Assembly: GCA_018399075.1 (NCBI GenBank)
Contig: CP073763.1
Span: 1,550,001 to 1,614,000 of the forward strand
Reading direction: 5' to 3'
Source of the DNA: Simkaniaceae bacterium
Lineage (GTDB): Bacteria > Chlamydiota > Chlamydiia > Chlamydiales > Simkaniaceae
Length of the DNA: 64,000 nt
Shown here: in pieces, positions 34,525 to 44,187 of the stretch
How the letters are laid out: each line of letters starts with the position of its first letter
How positions within the stretch are numbered: the stretch's first letter is position 1
The notes under the pieces: generated by a model
Databases searched by the model: none
What the model saw: the letters and a program-made list of their open reading frames with translations, nothing else
What the model was told of the DNA's origin: nothing
Translations under genes and position numbers: made by a program

Positions 34525-34809
34525 TTAATACTGTATGTTGAATTTGTTGCGCGCAAGACCAATAATTGCTGCAATAGCAGCTTCAGCATCAGCTCCTTCT
34601 GCTTCAATCTCAATTTTAGCGCCTCGGGTAGCAGCAAGCATAAGAATACCTAGAAGGGACTTTGCGTTGACATTAAGCCCTTGATAAATCAGGAAAATCT
34701 GCGCTTTATAGACATTAGCGCACTTAACCAACTCGGTTGCAGGACGTGTATGAAGCCCTTTATCATTGAGTATCACGAATGTTTTTTTTAACTTATTTTT
34801 CGAATCCAT
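34525..34809 (-). CDS. ptsH: HPr-like phosphocarrier protein
   Basis: 94 residues. Phosphorylatable histidine is in GLHTRPATEL (residue 20) and the regulatory-serine region reads NAKSLLGILML (serine 51). In sugar transport PTS, EI passes phosphate to this histidine; in Chlamydiae a reduced PTS is thought to act in regulation. No enzyme I gene is adjacent, unlike the ptsH-ptsI pair of Chlamydia. The start is 51 bases downstream of the pepF end on the same strand. Confidence 0.9.
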   Translation of the reverse strand: MDSKNKLKKTFVILNDKGLHTRPATELVKCANVYKAQIFLIYQGLNVNAKSLLGILMLAATRGAKIEIEAEGADAEAAIAAIIGLARNKFNIQY

Positions 34810-34859
34810 AAATCTTTGCGAAAATAAACCTTAACGTAAGGCATACTCTTCTTCCTATT

Positions 34860-36677
34860 TTATCGGCAAGATAAAAATTCTTTGTCAAACTGGTTCACGA
34901 GCTGATTAAAGCGGTCGATTAACGTTTGAATCGGACTGCTTTCTCTCATATTAACACCAGCGATTTTGAGAAGTTCTACAGGATATTTTGAAGAGCCAGA
35001 AGAAAGGAATTTTAGGTAATCCACTCGAGCCTTATCCCCTTCTTTCATGAGTTTTTCTACAAGGGCATTCGCAGCACTAATCCCTGTTGCATATTGATAG
35101 ACATAGAAACTCGTGTAAAAATGGGGAATCCGAAGGAATTCGACTTCAATTTCTGGATCAATGGTTAAATCAGGTCCGTAATAGTCTTCATTGAGCTTCC
35201 GGTAAACTTCTTTAAGGGTCGCAGCAGTAAGTGGAACCCCTTTTTCTGCTAAGGTATGGATTGTTAGTTCAAATTCTGCAAACTGAGTTTGTCTAAAGAG
35301 GGTGGCACGGATATCATCGATCTTTTGATTCAAAAGATAACACCTTTCTTCAGCTGTTGTAGCTTTATCCATGAGATGTCTAAAGAGAAGTTCCTCATTA
35401 AACGTTGAAGCAACTTCAGCCACAAAAATGGGGTAATTTGAATATTGGAAGGGTTGGTTTTTATTGCTGTAGTAAGAGTGAACACTATGACCTGCTTCAT
35501 GAGCAAGAGTCATCACATCACGAAGTGTTCCTTGATAGTTTAAAAGGATGTAGGGAATGCTATCATAACAACCACTTGAATAGGCACCTGAACGTTTTCT
35601 CGCATTTTCATAGCGATCAACCCATCTCTCTTCTCCAAGTCCTTTTTCTAAAACTTGATGATACTCATCACCAAGAGTCCTGACAGCATCGAGAACAAGT
35701 TCGACACCTTCAAGGTAAGAGTAGTGTTTCTCATACTTGGGAATAAGGGACACATAAAGGTCATAAAAATGGAGCTTTTCATAGCCTAAAATTTTCTTTC
35801 TTAAGGAAACATACCGATGCAAGGAAGGGAGATTTTTCCTAACAGTTGAGATGAGATTATGGTAAACCTCTGTATCAATTTGATGAGGCGTCAGAGCTGC
35901 ATGGAGAGATGATGAATAATGACGTGCTTTCGATTCAAAAATATCTCGTTGCACTTGCCCATTGAGCATTTCTGAAACTGTATTTTCAAACTCTTGAAAT
36001 CGGCGATGAAGTCCTAAAACCGCATTTTTCCTTAGGGTCCGATCTTTAGATTGAAGATAAAGACCATAGGAGCCATGGGTCAGCTCAATTTCTTCCCCTT
36101 TTTCATTAGCGATCTTCCCAAACTTAAGATCAGCATTATTAAAAACCCCAAAGGCCTTTTGAGGCGCTTGAAGAGCTTTTCCAGCAAGAGAGAGGAGGTG
36201 CTCTTTATCAGCAGATAATGTGTGGGGTTTTAAAGCCGAAAGCTTTTCTAAATAGATATGATGATCACTTAACTTTGCATCTTTTAAGTAAGACTCTAAT
36301 ATTTTCTCTGGAAGTTGAAGAATTTCTGGCTGAACCCATGATGTTTCATTTTGAAAATCATAATAGAGAAGGGAGATCCTGTCATAAGCTTCTTTATAGG
36401 TTTCGTTCGCAACATCCTCATCATGGCGAAGGTGAGCATAGGTATATAGTTTGTAAAGACGACGCTCAATGTCTAACGTATCATTAAGGAGAGAGGTTAA
36501 CTTTGCAGAATCCTCTCCAATTTTTCCTTGATACGTTCCGATATGAGGCCAGCATTCCTTTTCTGATTTGTCCTTTGTTAGCTCTGAAAAGTCTTTTTTC
36601 CAAGCCTCCAAACTAGGATAGAGCGAAGCCACATCCCACTGATCATCAGTCTCAATATCCCTGCGTTCTTTTGCCAT
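34860..36677 (-). CDS. pepF: Oligoendopeptidase F (M3B family)
   Basis: Zinc metallopeptidase, 605 residues, cleaving short peptides in the cytoplasm. The zinc site is HEAGHSVHSYYS with the third ligand glutamate in FVAEVASTFNE; the substrate-binding tyrosine and histidine in the C-terminal RIPHFYTSFYVYQYATG are also present. It lies divergent from groES, matching the Chlamydia arrangement pepF-groES-groEL. A standard-length enzyme. Confidence 0.96.
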   Translation of the reverse strand: MAKERRDIETDDQWDVASLYPSLEAWKKDFSELTKDKSEKECWPHIGTYQGKIGEDSAKLTSLLNDTLDIERRLYKLYTYAHLRHDEDVANETYKEAYDRISLLYYDFQNETSWVQPEILQLPEKILESYLKDAKLSDHHIYLEKLSALKPHTLSADKEHLLSLAGKALQAPQKAFGVFNNADLKFGKIANEKGEEIELTHGSYGLYLQSKDRTLRKNAVLGLHRRFQEFENTVSEMLNGQVQRDIFESKARHYSSSLHAALTPHQIDTEVYHNLISTVRKNLPSLHRYVSLRKKILGYEKLHFYDLYVSLIPKYEKHYSYLEGVELVLDAVRTLGDEYHQVLEKGLGEERWVDRYENARKRSGAYSSGCYDSIPYILLNYQGTLRDVMTLAHEAGHSVHSYYSNKNQPFQYSNYPIFVAEVASTFNEELLFRHLMDKATTAEERCYLLNQKIDDIRATLFRQTQFAEFELTIHTLAEKGVPLTAATLKEVYRKLNEDYYGPDLTIDPEIEVEFLRIPHFYTSFYVYQYATGISAANALVEKLMKEGDKARVDYLKFLSSGSSKYPVELLKIAGVNMRESSPIQTLIDRFNQLVNQFDKEFLSCR

Positions 36678-36744
36678 ATTTTCTCCTATGTGTAAGAGCC
36701 AAATCTAGCTTTTTTTTGATTCTAGTGCAATCAAAAATTATTTT

Positions 36745-36771
36745 TTAGCAGTATGGGGTCTCTTTTGCTAA
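36745..36771. promoter_or_regulatory. CIRCE-like operator upstream of groESL
   Basis: TTAGCA-GTA, nine-base spacer, TTT-TGCTAA. The outer six bases of each arm match the consensus TTAGCACTC-N9-GAGTGCTAA with exact 9-9-9 spacing, while the inner three bases diverge. HrcA is the expected repressor. It lies just upstream of the groES -35 box. Confidence 0.7.
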
Positions 36772-36777
36772 TTTTTG

Positions 36778-36806
36778 TTGAAAAAAAATCCTTCTATTGT
36801 TAAACT
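36778..36806 (+). promoter_or_regulatory. Promoter of groES-groEL
   Basis: TTGAAA, 17-base spacer, TAAACT. It lies seven bases after the CIRCE-like repeat and gives a leader of about 43 bases to groES. Confidence 0.65.
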
Positions 36807-36856
36807 CACCCTTTTAAACTCTATAGAAAACTTTTATCGAAATAGGAGAAAGTTCT

Positions 36857-37165
36857 ATGTCTCAAAAAACGAAAGTTTCATTAAGACCTCTAGGGGATCG
36901 CCTCATTGTTCAGAGATTAGAGCAAGAGGAAACCCTCAAAGGAGGAATCATCCTTCCTGATACAGCGAAAAAGAAACAAGAAATGGCAAAAGTAATTGCC
37001 GTTGGTAAAGGAAAAACTACAGATGAAGGGAAACCCCTTCCGATGCCTGTAAAGGTTGGAGATACTATCTTAATGGATAAGTATTCTGGACAAGAAGTGA
37101 CTGTCGATGATGAGGAATATATTGTTCTTCGCGCCGATGACGTGATTGCAACAATTGAAGGCTAA
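36857..37165 (+). CDS. groES: Co-chaperonin GroES
   Basis: 102 residues, lid of the GroEL folding chamber. It has RPLGDRLIVQRLEQEE, the mobile loop region EETLKGGIILPDTA, and GDTILMDKYSGQEV near the C-terminus. It is 15 bases before groEL and shares one promoter and CIRCE-like operator upstream. AGGAGA ribosome site. Confidence 0.97.
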   Translation: MSQKTKVSLRPLGDRLIVQRLEQEETLKGGIILPDTAKKKQEMAKVIAVGKGKTTDEGKPLPMPVKVGDTILMDKYSGQEVTVDDEEYIVLRADDVIATIEG

Positions 37166-38806
<1,641 letters not shown>

Positions 38807-38824
38807 TTCCTTTTTTCCTACGAA

Positions 38825-38857
38825 AAAAGCGCTTCCTAAGGGAAGCGCTTTTTTTTT
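38825..38857 (+). terminator. Intrinsic terminator after groEL
   Basis: A perfect ten-pair stem (AAGCGCTTCC / GGAAGCGCTT) with a four-base loop, preceded by A and followed by a run of nine T. Confidence 0.93.
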
Positions 38858-38884
38858 ATCCTCTGATGAGTTATCCCTTAAATT

Positions 38885-39550
38885 ATGAAGAAGCTTATCG
38901 GAATCCTTCTTGGAATTATCATTATTCTTGGCGTGGGAGGCTATATCGCCTATGCAAATTCCTCTCTTATCCTAGCCCAGATTATCTCTCATAAGACACA
39001 AGTTCCCGTTACAATCAAGAAAGTTGAATTCTATAAGGAATCTTTTTCGATTCAAGAGCTTCAAATGTCTAACCCTAAGGAAGCGCGCCTTCCTACTGCT
39101 CTTAAAGTTGAATCAATCGAAATAGATAGTCCATACCGACAGTACTTCGAAGATCCCATTCTTATTGATCAAATTCTTGTTAATAACGTCTATGTGAACA
39201 TCCAAATCTACGACAAAGCGCAAACAAAGGGAAACTGGCATACGATTATGGATAATATGGCAGAGGAACATAATAGCCCCCTCTCTATTGAGCGCTCTGC
39301 CCTCATTAAGAAGTTGATCCTGACTAATATTCAAGTTGATCTGATCCTATCGGATGGCAGTATGCACCACCTCTCCCCTATCAACAGATTAGAGTTTAAT
39401 AATATCAATTCAGATAAAGGGATCCCTATCCAAGAGATCTCCGAGATTATTGTTCAAAAAATGATGAATTCAATCTTCCTAGAAAAAGGGCTTAAGGCAA
39501 TCATAGAGGCCCCCATTGATATTATCAAAGGAGTGTTGCCGTTTCTATGA
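38885..39550 (+). CDS. AsmA-like single-span membrane protein
   Basis: 221 residues: one N-terminal membrane anchor (residues about 4-24), then TQVPVTIKKVEFYKESFSIQELQMSNP and KVESIEIDSPYRQ. This strand pattern is the start of an AsmA/DUF748 (lipid-transport, TamB-like) domain: an anchor, a short beta groove and a conserved VxVxxI rhythm. Only one repeat unit fits, so it is a minimal member. The C-terminal helix IIEAPIDIIKGVLPFL is hydrophobic. It lies alone after the groEL terminator. Function in envelope lipid traffic is inference. Confidence 0.6.
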   Translation: MKKLIGILLGIIIILGVGGYIAYANSSLILAQIISHKTQVPVTIKKVEFYKESFSIQELQMSNPKEARLPTALKVESIEIDSPYRQYFEDPILIDQILVNNVYVNIQIYDKAQTKGNWHTIMDNMAEEHNSPLSIERSALIKKLILTNIQVDLILSDGSMHHLSPINRLEFNNINSDKGIPIQEISEIIVQKMMNSIFLEKGLKAIIEAPIDIIKGVLPFL

Positions 39551-39690
39551 CGCATTTAGAACTAGCAAAAGATAAAAACGGGAAATTCGCACCCTTTTTT
39601 TAATTCAGGTCTTTTCAACAATAAGCTTTAGTGTTCTTTATTCCACTCTCGTCCTTTATACAACAAAAAAACCGCACGAAAATCCTTCTC

Positions 39691-39710
39691 TTTCAAGATA
39701 GTCCTTGAAA
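39691..39710. repeat. Inverted repeat in the 39551-39764 intergenic region
   Basis: Perfect seven-base inverted repeat TTTCAAG-N6-CTTGAAA, 55 bases before the next gene. No T run follows, so an operator or a leader hairpin is as likely as a terminator. The rest of this 214-base gap shows only AT-rich DNA and no ORF. Confidence 0.4.
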
Positions 39711-39764
39711 TCAAGAACTTAGTTTAGTAGCTTAGTCGTTTTTTAAACACAAGACAGGTATTTC

Positions 39765-40088
39765 ATGAATCTTTCTGTTCAAAATATGCCACCACTGGAA
39801 TGGACAACGCCTATTCAATTGATGGAGGAAACAAAAGTAGTCAATCAAACAGGACATCAACTTGATCTTACAGTTGCCATTTATTCGATAGATGGAACTC
39901 AGATTGAAAATGCTCATTTTTTACCAAGTGAAGAAGGGCATTTTATTATTCCTAAACCCCCTTATCATACCCCTGAACGTGTTCAGGTTTCTCTTTTCTG
40001 CTACCAAAGAGACGATTCCACTAGCCCTACCTATGAAAGACATATCTCTTTCCTGGATCTTTTTCGGAATGAGGACTATCGATTGTGA
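39765..40088 (+). CDS. Small hypothetical protein
   Basis: 107 residues, no signal or membrane segment. It is beta-rich by appearance (VNQTGHQLDLTVAIYSIDG, FIIPKPPYHTPERVQVSLFCY), which could be a small Ig/beta-sandwich fold. I do not recognise it. The ribosome site is weak (ACAGG). It is followed at once by a hairpin terminator and convergent with the next gene, which supports a real transcription unit. Confidence 0.5.
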   Translation: MNLSVQNMPPLEWTTPIQLMEETKVVNQTGHQLDLTVAIYSIDGTQIENAHFLPSEEGHFIIPKPPYHTPERVQVSLFCYQRDDSTSPTYERHISFLDLFRNEDYRL

Positions 40089-40098
40089 TTCTAAAGAA

Positions 40099-40122
40099 AA
40101 GCCTCTCAAAAGAGAGGCTTTA
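40099..40122. terminator. Hairpin terminator between convergent hypothetical genes
   Basis: Stem GCCTCTC / GAGAGGC with an AAAA loop, A-rich on the left and a short T run on the right (TTTAG). It can serve the plus-strand 107-residue gene; the minus strand reads TTTTC after the stem, so it may act in both directions. Confidence 0.7.
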
Positions 40123-40136
40123 GTCATTCTAGTCTC

Positions 40137-40970
40137 TTAATGAGAATAGCGATTTAACACGGCAAGAGATTGTTCAAGAATCCCTACCACCTGTTGCTGC
40201 TTTGGAGAAAGACTATGCAATTCAAAACGGTTAGGAAGTGCAAAGAATTTCTCAAGATCAAATAGTGCTGCGTCAGCCCATCCATCAGGATTATCTTCAA
40301 GGTCTAAGGCTCCAATTCGACCTAAAATATAATTTCGAAGACCGGTATAATCATGAGCAGTATAGGTACCTTTACTAGAATGAAGGGCAGTAAGCTGTCC
40401 TCTCCTAGATTCTTGGTTATTCTGTGCTACTTCTCTAAGAAGCTTAAGAGAAAGATTTCCCATGGCTGCTTCAAACCAAGCCGTAAGAGCTTCTTTGATT
40501 GCAGGGTTCTTTCTATCCTCTTCAAGATACCGACACTTTTGATCATATGATTGTTGAAAGGTCAAATAGGTACGGAATAAAGCTTCCATTCCCTTTAGGG
40601 TTGCACTATTTCTTACCTCTTCTTCATAGCCATTTGAGAAATCAACCTCATCAAGCCTTTCTTCAACATAAGTAATAAAACTCTTCATCGTGCGAACAAA
40701 GTCATAAAGCTCTCCATAATGACTTGTATTTCTCTCAAGTCCCTCTAACTCTCTCTCTGAAACTTCTTTTCTTAATTTTGGAGCAACTGGAGTAAAAGGA
40801 GTCTCATCTAATGTTTCATTGCACATGAGCTCAGATGCTGCTGCACTTCCTAAAACCGTCCTAGCGATTTCATTTGCAGTTTGGCGAAAACCATCTCTAG
40901 CTTCATCACTAAGAGGTTTAACCCTTACTTGTGAATGTTGCATATTTAAAGAAAATGTTACAAATGCCAC
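40137..40970 (-). CDS. Hypothetical soluble helical protein
   Basis: 277 residues. The start is GTG 40970, supported by GAGG six bases upstream. The protein has no signal or membrane segment and looks mostly alpha-helical, with charged heptad-like stretches (PKLRKEVSERELEGLERN; YEEEVRNSATLKGMEALF). Close to the ends are many Gln and Leu. I do not recognise it. Could be an effector, but no evidence beyond lack of homology that I know. A poorly structured AT-rich 100-base gap with an ATTAGT/ACTAAT inverted repeat lies upstream. Confidence 0.5.
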   Translation of the reverse strand: MAFVTFSLNMQHSQVRVKPLSDEARDGFRQTANEIARTVLGSAAASELMCNETLDETPFTPVAPKLRKEVSERELEGLERNTSHYGELYDFVRTMKSFITYVEERLDEVDFSNGYEEEVRNSATLKGMEALFRTYLTFQQSYDQKCRYLEEDRKNPAIKEALTAWFEAAMGNLSLKLLREVAQNNQESRRGQLTALHSSKGTYTAHDYTGLRNYILGRIGALDLEDNPDGWADAALFDLEKFFALPNRFELHSLSPKQQQVVGILEQSLAVLNRYSH

Positions 40971-41073
40971 TTTAACCTCTTAATTATTTTTTTCAAAAAC
41001 ATTGAATTATTATAATTAAAATGACTTATTAGTTAAATATTACTAATTAATTTAAAGAAAATTAAACTAAAAA

Positions 41074-41877
41074 CTAACCATTAGTCGTAAATCCAGGAAA
41101 GAGGGTCATCCCTCCGTCAACGAAAAGACTCGTTCCATTGACATAGTCCGAGAGGTCTGAAGCAAGCCAAACCGCTGCATTCCCAATATCCTCTACTTGA
41201 CCGATTCTCTTATAAGGAATCACATTCATAAGATCTTTGAGAGCTTCTGGGGTATCCCAAGCCTCTTTATTGATAGGGGTTTTAATCGCCCCTGGACAGA
41301 TGCTATTGACTCGAATCTTTTTAGGAGCATGTTCTTGAGCCATCGATTTCATGAGCATCATGATTCCCCCTTTAGAAGTCGCATAGTTGGCATGACCAGC
41401 CCATGGGATCATCTCATGAACAGAACTCATACAAATCACTTTTCCAGCAGCACAAGAGACCTCTTTAACAACGCCTCGACGGATAAATTCTCGGATCGCT
41501 TCCCGCGCGCAAAGAAATTGTCCGGTAAGATTGATTCCGATCACTTTGTTCCATTTTTCAAGGGTCATGTCTACAAAAGGAGAGTCTTGTTGTAGCCCAG
41601 CATTATTGACGAGAATATCGATAGTTCCAAATTCCTTAAACATGAGCTGAAACATCGCTTGGACATCTTCTTCGTTGGAAACATCAGCTTTTGCAACTAA
41701 AACTTTTCCACCAAACTGTGCTGCTTCATGAGCCACAGCTTCAGCTTTTTCCTTAGATCCAGCGTAGTTAATGACAACATCAGCGCCAGCCTTCGCTAGG
41801 GCAACTGCAACACCATGACCAATTCCTGAACTTGAACCTGTGACAAGAGCTTTTTGGCCCTTGAGTAAATCTTTCAT
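41074..41877 (-). CDS. Short-chain dehydrogenase, glucose 1-dehydrogenase-like
   Basis: 267 residues, NAD(P)-dependent SDR. Cofactor motif TGSSSGIGHG, NNAGLQQDSP, catalytic Ser in CMSSVHEMIPW, Tyr/Lys in YATSK, and the C-terminal VDGGMTLFPGF. The phrases HEMIPW and QDSPFVDMT are those I associate with the glucose 1-dehydrogenase subgroup. Unlike FabG it has no fatty acid context; it is 18 bases after a NUDIX gene and likely co-transcribed. AAAGGAG ribosome site. Sugar oxidation is inference. Confidence 0.85.
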   Translation of the reverse strand: MKDLLKGQKALVTGSSSGIGHGVAVALAKAGADVVINYAGSKEKAEAVAHEAAQFGGKVLVAKADVSNEEDVQAMFQLMFKEFGTIDILVNNAGLQQDSPFVDMTLEKWNKVIGINLTGQFLCAREAIREFIRRGVVKEVSCAAGKVICMSSVHEMIPWAGHANYATSKGGIMMLMKSMAQEHAPKKIRVNSICPGAIKTPINKEAWDTPEALKDLMNVIPYKRIGQVEDIGNAAVWLASDLSDYVNGTSLFVDGGMTLFPGFTTNG

Positions 41878-41895
41878 AAGAATCTCCTTTGATTC

Positions 41896-42354
41896 TTACA
41901 TAGGAGATTCTCGATGTTTTTGCAAGCAATACTCTAAAATTCGAGCACCCCCATGGATTAGAGGGAGTTTAAGTGCTTCTTGATGGCTAAGCCATAATGC
42001 TTCGGTGTGTTCACGAAGATCAAGATCAAGAGGTGGCTCTACTTTGAACGTACAATTATAGATCGAAAAGTCGTACTGATAGTCGGGAAACTCCATATAA
42101 AGAGTCATTAAGAGAGAGAGGTTTTTAGGAAGAAGGTCTATTCCACACTCTTCATGTAGCTCTCTTTTGGCCCCTTCGAGCCGTGACTCTCCTTCTTCTC
42201 TTTTACCACCAGGTAGACACCACTTCTCCCCTGAATAACTTTTAGGACTTCTTTTAAGGAGAAGGATTTTGTCCTCATATAAACAGTAACACCCCACAAC
42301 TGTCACTCGTGGAATAAATCCCTTAGGCTCACTTTCAAAAATCTTCAGGACCAT
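41896..42354 (-). CDS. NUDIX hydrolase
   Basis: 152 residues. The Nudix box is complete: GGKREEGESRLEGAKRELHE then ECGI (G-x5-E-x7-RE-x2-EE-x-G). ATG 42354 is chosen, two codons after a TTG; no clear ribosome site. The enzyme hydrolyses a nucleoside diphosphate linked to another group; the substrate cannot be read. It is upstream of the SDR gene on the same strand. Confidence 0.9.
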   Translation of the reverse strand: MVLKIFESEPKGFIPRVTVVGCYCLYEDKILLLKRSPKSYSGEKWCLPGGKREEGESRLEGAKRELHEECGIDLLPKNLSLLMTLYMEFPDYQYDFSIYNCTFKVEPPLDLDLREHTEALWLSHQEALKLPLIHGGARILEYCLQKHRESPM

Positions 42355-42390
42355 TTTCAAAAAAAAGGTGTTGGTTTAAAGTACTTAGAT

Positions 42391-43521
42391 ATGAGTATTA
42401 TAGATGCAATCCCGAAAATCTGCAGCTTTTTTCCCAAGATGACCTCTTTTTTTCTTAAAATTGGGATGGTTCCTGTTTCCTTTTACCATATTTATTACCA
42501 AAGCCCCTTTTTTAACACTGCCTTTAATGATGCCTATGGAATAGAAAAAATTGGCAATTTCTTTTTGATCCCCTCGCAGTATCTATGTGAAGGAAAGGTC
42601 ATTTGCTATGATGAGGAAACGGATTCTTATGATATAACCCAACGCTTTGAGTATGAAACTCACAAGCGGCTTTTTGCTCCTGCTGCCCTTACCCTTTTTA
42701 CCCCTGCAACCATTTTAGGAACAGTATGCAAAGGACTTTCCTTTCTCTCTCCAAACGTTAAGGTAAAGCATCAAAAGCTTAAGGTTGAGATGCATCAGGA
42801 GCTCGTGATATCAAACAATGATCATTACCTAGACATCGGAATCGAAGTTGACGATTGGAAAAAGGGAGAACGGTTTATCTCTCAAGGCTATAAAAGAAAG
42901 CCTGGTGCTGAAAACAATCTTAAAGAAGATAAAGAGTGCCTAAAGGAGATTGCAAAAATCCTCCATGCTGAAAAGATCCCCTTTTGGGTTGATTGCGGAA
43001 CATGCATCGGAGCTTATCGCCATGGAGGAGTGATCCCATGGGATAATGATCTCGACCTTTCGGTTCTCGTCGATGACTTTCAAAATGTATTAAATATCCT
43101 CCGAAGGCTCGATAAGAAAAGGTTTGTTGTGCAGGATTGGTCTTCTCGAGCACGCCCTGGCTCCTATATTCGGGTCTATGTGAAGAAAAACCGGAATCAT
43201 ATCGATATCTACATGAATGATATTGATCCCGATGAAAAAACAATCACCTATATCGTTGCCCATGAAAATAGTCACTTTATGGCTGAAGGGTGGAAAGAAA
43301 GGGAGAGGATCCAAAAATCCCCTATCCCCTTTGATGTGATTTTTCCACTAAAGGTTGGAGAGTTTGATGGAATTGAAGTTCCCGTTCCCAATCAAACCGC
43401 CCGCTTTTTAACCTATAAGTATGGCCCTAACCTCAATCCTCCTCGTCTATACAACGAAGAAACGGGTGAGTATGAAAAAGACCTTTCCCACCCCTATTGG
43501 GAAATCCCTCTCGTTCATTAA
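42391..43521 (+). CDS. LicD/fukutin-family nucleotidyltransferase-fold protein
   Basis: 376 residues. The core FWVDCGTCIGAYRHGGVIPW then DNDLDLSV (about residues 198-224) is the LicD family signature with metal-binding aspartates D218, D220 and D222. LicD proteins transfer phosphocholine or other phospho-alcohols onto surface glycans; eukaryotic fukutin acts on dystroglycan. The N-terminal ~130 residues contain hydrophobic stretches (residues 10-40 and 95-120), which recalls a membrane-associated domain not in LicD proper. No homologue occurs in the classical conserved order, so acquisition by transfer is possible. ATG 42391 is in a weak ribosome context. Confidence 0.8.
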   Translation: MSIIDAIPKICSFFPKMTSFFLKIGMVPVSFYHIYYQSPFFNTAFNDAYGIEKIGNFFLIPSQYLCEGKVICYDEETDSYDITQRFEYETHKRLFAPAALTLFTPATILGTVCKGLSFLSPNVKVKHQKLKVEMHQELVISNNDHYLDIGIEVDDWKKGERFISQGYKRKPGAENNLKEDKECLKEIAKILHAEKIPFWVDCGTCIGAYRHGGVIPWDNDLDLSVLVDDFQNVLNILRRLDKKRFVVQDWSSRARPGSYIRVYVKKNRNHIDIYMNDIDPDEKTITYIVAHENSHFMAEGWKERERIQKSPIPFDVIFPLKVGEFDGIEVPVPNQTARFLTYKYGPNLNPPRLYNEETGEYEKDLSHPYWEIPLVH

Positions 43522-43547
43522 TCATCTTTTTTCTTTGAAAACTTATT

Positions 43548-43571
43548 AAAAAAGGCCCTCAGTTGAGGGCC
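43548..43571 (-). terminator. Terminator after the lipoprotein gene (minus strand)
   Basis: Stem GGCCCTC / GAGGGCC, loop of four bases, followed on the minus strand by six T. It serves the minus-strand operon of the lipoprotein and barrel protein, and may also stop the convergent LicD-like gene. Confidence 0.85.
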
Positions 43572-43584
43572 AATTGTAATGGTC

Positions 43585-44187
43585 TTACTTAATAGCTGAA
43601 AGGCCAATCACATTAAGTTTACCAGTCTCTTCATCAAGAAGTGAGATGTCAAATACTGGAGAAAAGTGCGCTTTCGGAACAAAAATTAATGTCTTTGAAA
43701 AAGAGTTTGGTGCAAGAACAAAATGGTCTTTTGCTTTCTCGTCAAAATCTTTATCAAGAGAAGTATTTGCATTTGAGGATTTAATCCCATCAACCACTGC
43801 AGGAATAAAGAGAGGCCAAATAAATAACCCTCCAACACTATAACCTGTTACTCGTCCAGCTGTAGAAGTGTGAACGGTACGCGCTACTTCCTCAGGACTT
43901 GCGCAAGGAAGGCTAATATCTCTTGTAGAGAAAACATAACGTTTACTTGTTTTGTTTTGAAATGTAAGCTGGACAGGCTGATATCCCTTAGCAATGACAT
44001 TGCGATCAAGGTAGGTATAGCAGTCTTCAACAGTATATGCTTTGCACCCAATCTCCATTCCATTCACTTCAGAATAACTTCTAACGCACTCAGGATCAAG
44101 AGCAGAAAGAGAGTTTGCTTGGTAGGATGCACATCCAGTAAATAATGCAATCGTTGAAATAATTAATAATAGATTAATCTTCTTCAT
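43585..44187 (-). CDS. Lipoprotein of unknown function
   Basis: 200 residues. Signal MKKINLLLIISTIALFTGC with lipobox FTGC and the cysteine at residue 19. Mature part has a hydrophobic GGLFIWPLFIPAVVDGI patch (residues 119-133), possibly a second membrane contact, plus beta-type strands. It overlaps the upstream barrel gene by 14 bases, so the two are made together. I know no family. It could dock on the barrel protein, which is inference from the coupling. Confidence 0.7.
   Translation of the reverse strand: MKKINLLLIISTIALFTGCASYQANSLSALDPECVRSYSEVNGMEIGCKAYTVEDCYTYLDRNVIAKGYQPVQLTFQNKTSKRYVFSTRDISLPCASPEEVARTVHTSTAGRVTGYSVGGLFIWPLFIPAVVDGIKSSNANTSLDKDFDEKAKDHFVLAPNSFSKTLIFVPKAHFSPVFDISLLDEETGKLNVIGLSAIK

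Noticed and set aside
41029-41048. Inverted repeat ATTAGT-N8-ACTAAT
   Set aside because: Pure A/T-rich sequence with weak pairing in an AT-rich gap; nothing supports an operator or terminator.
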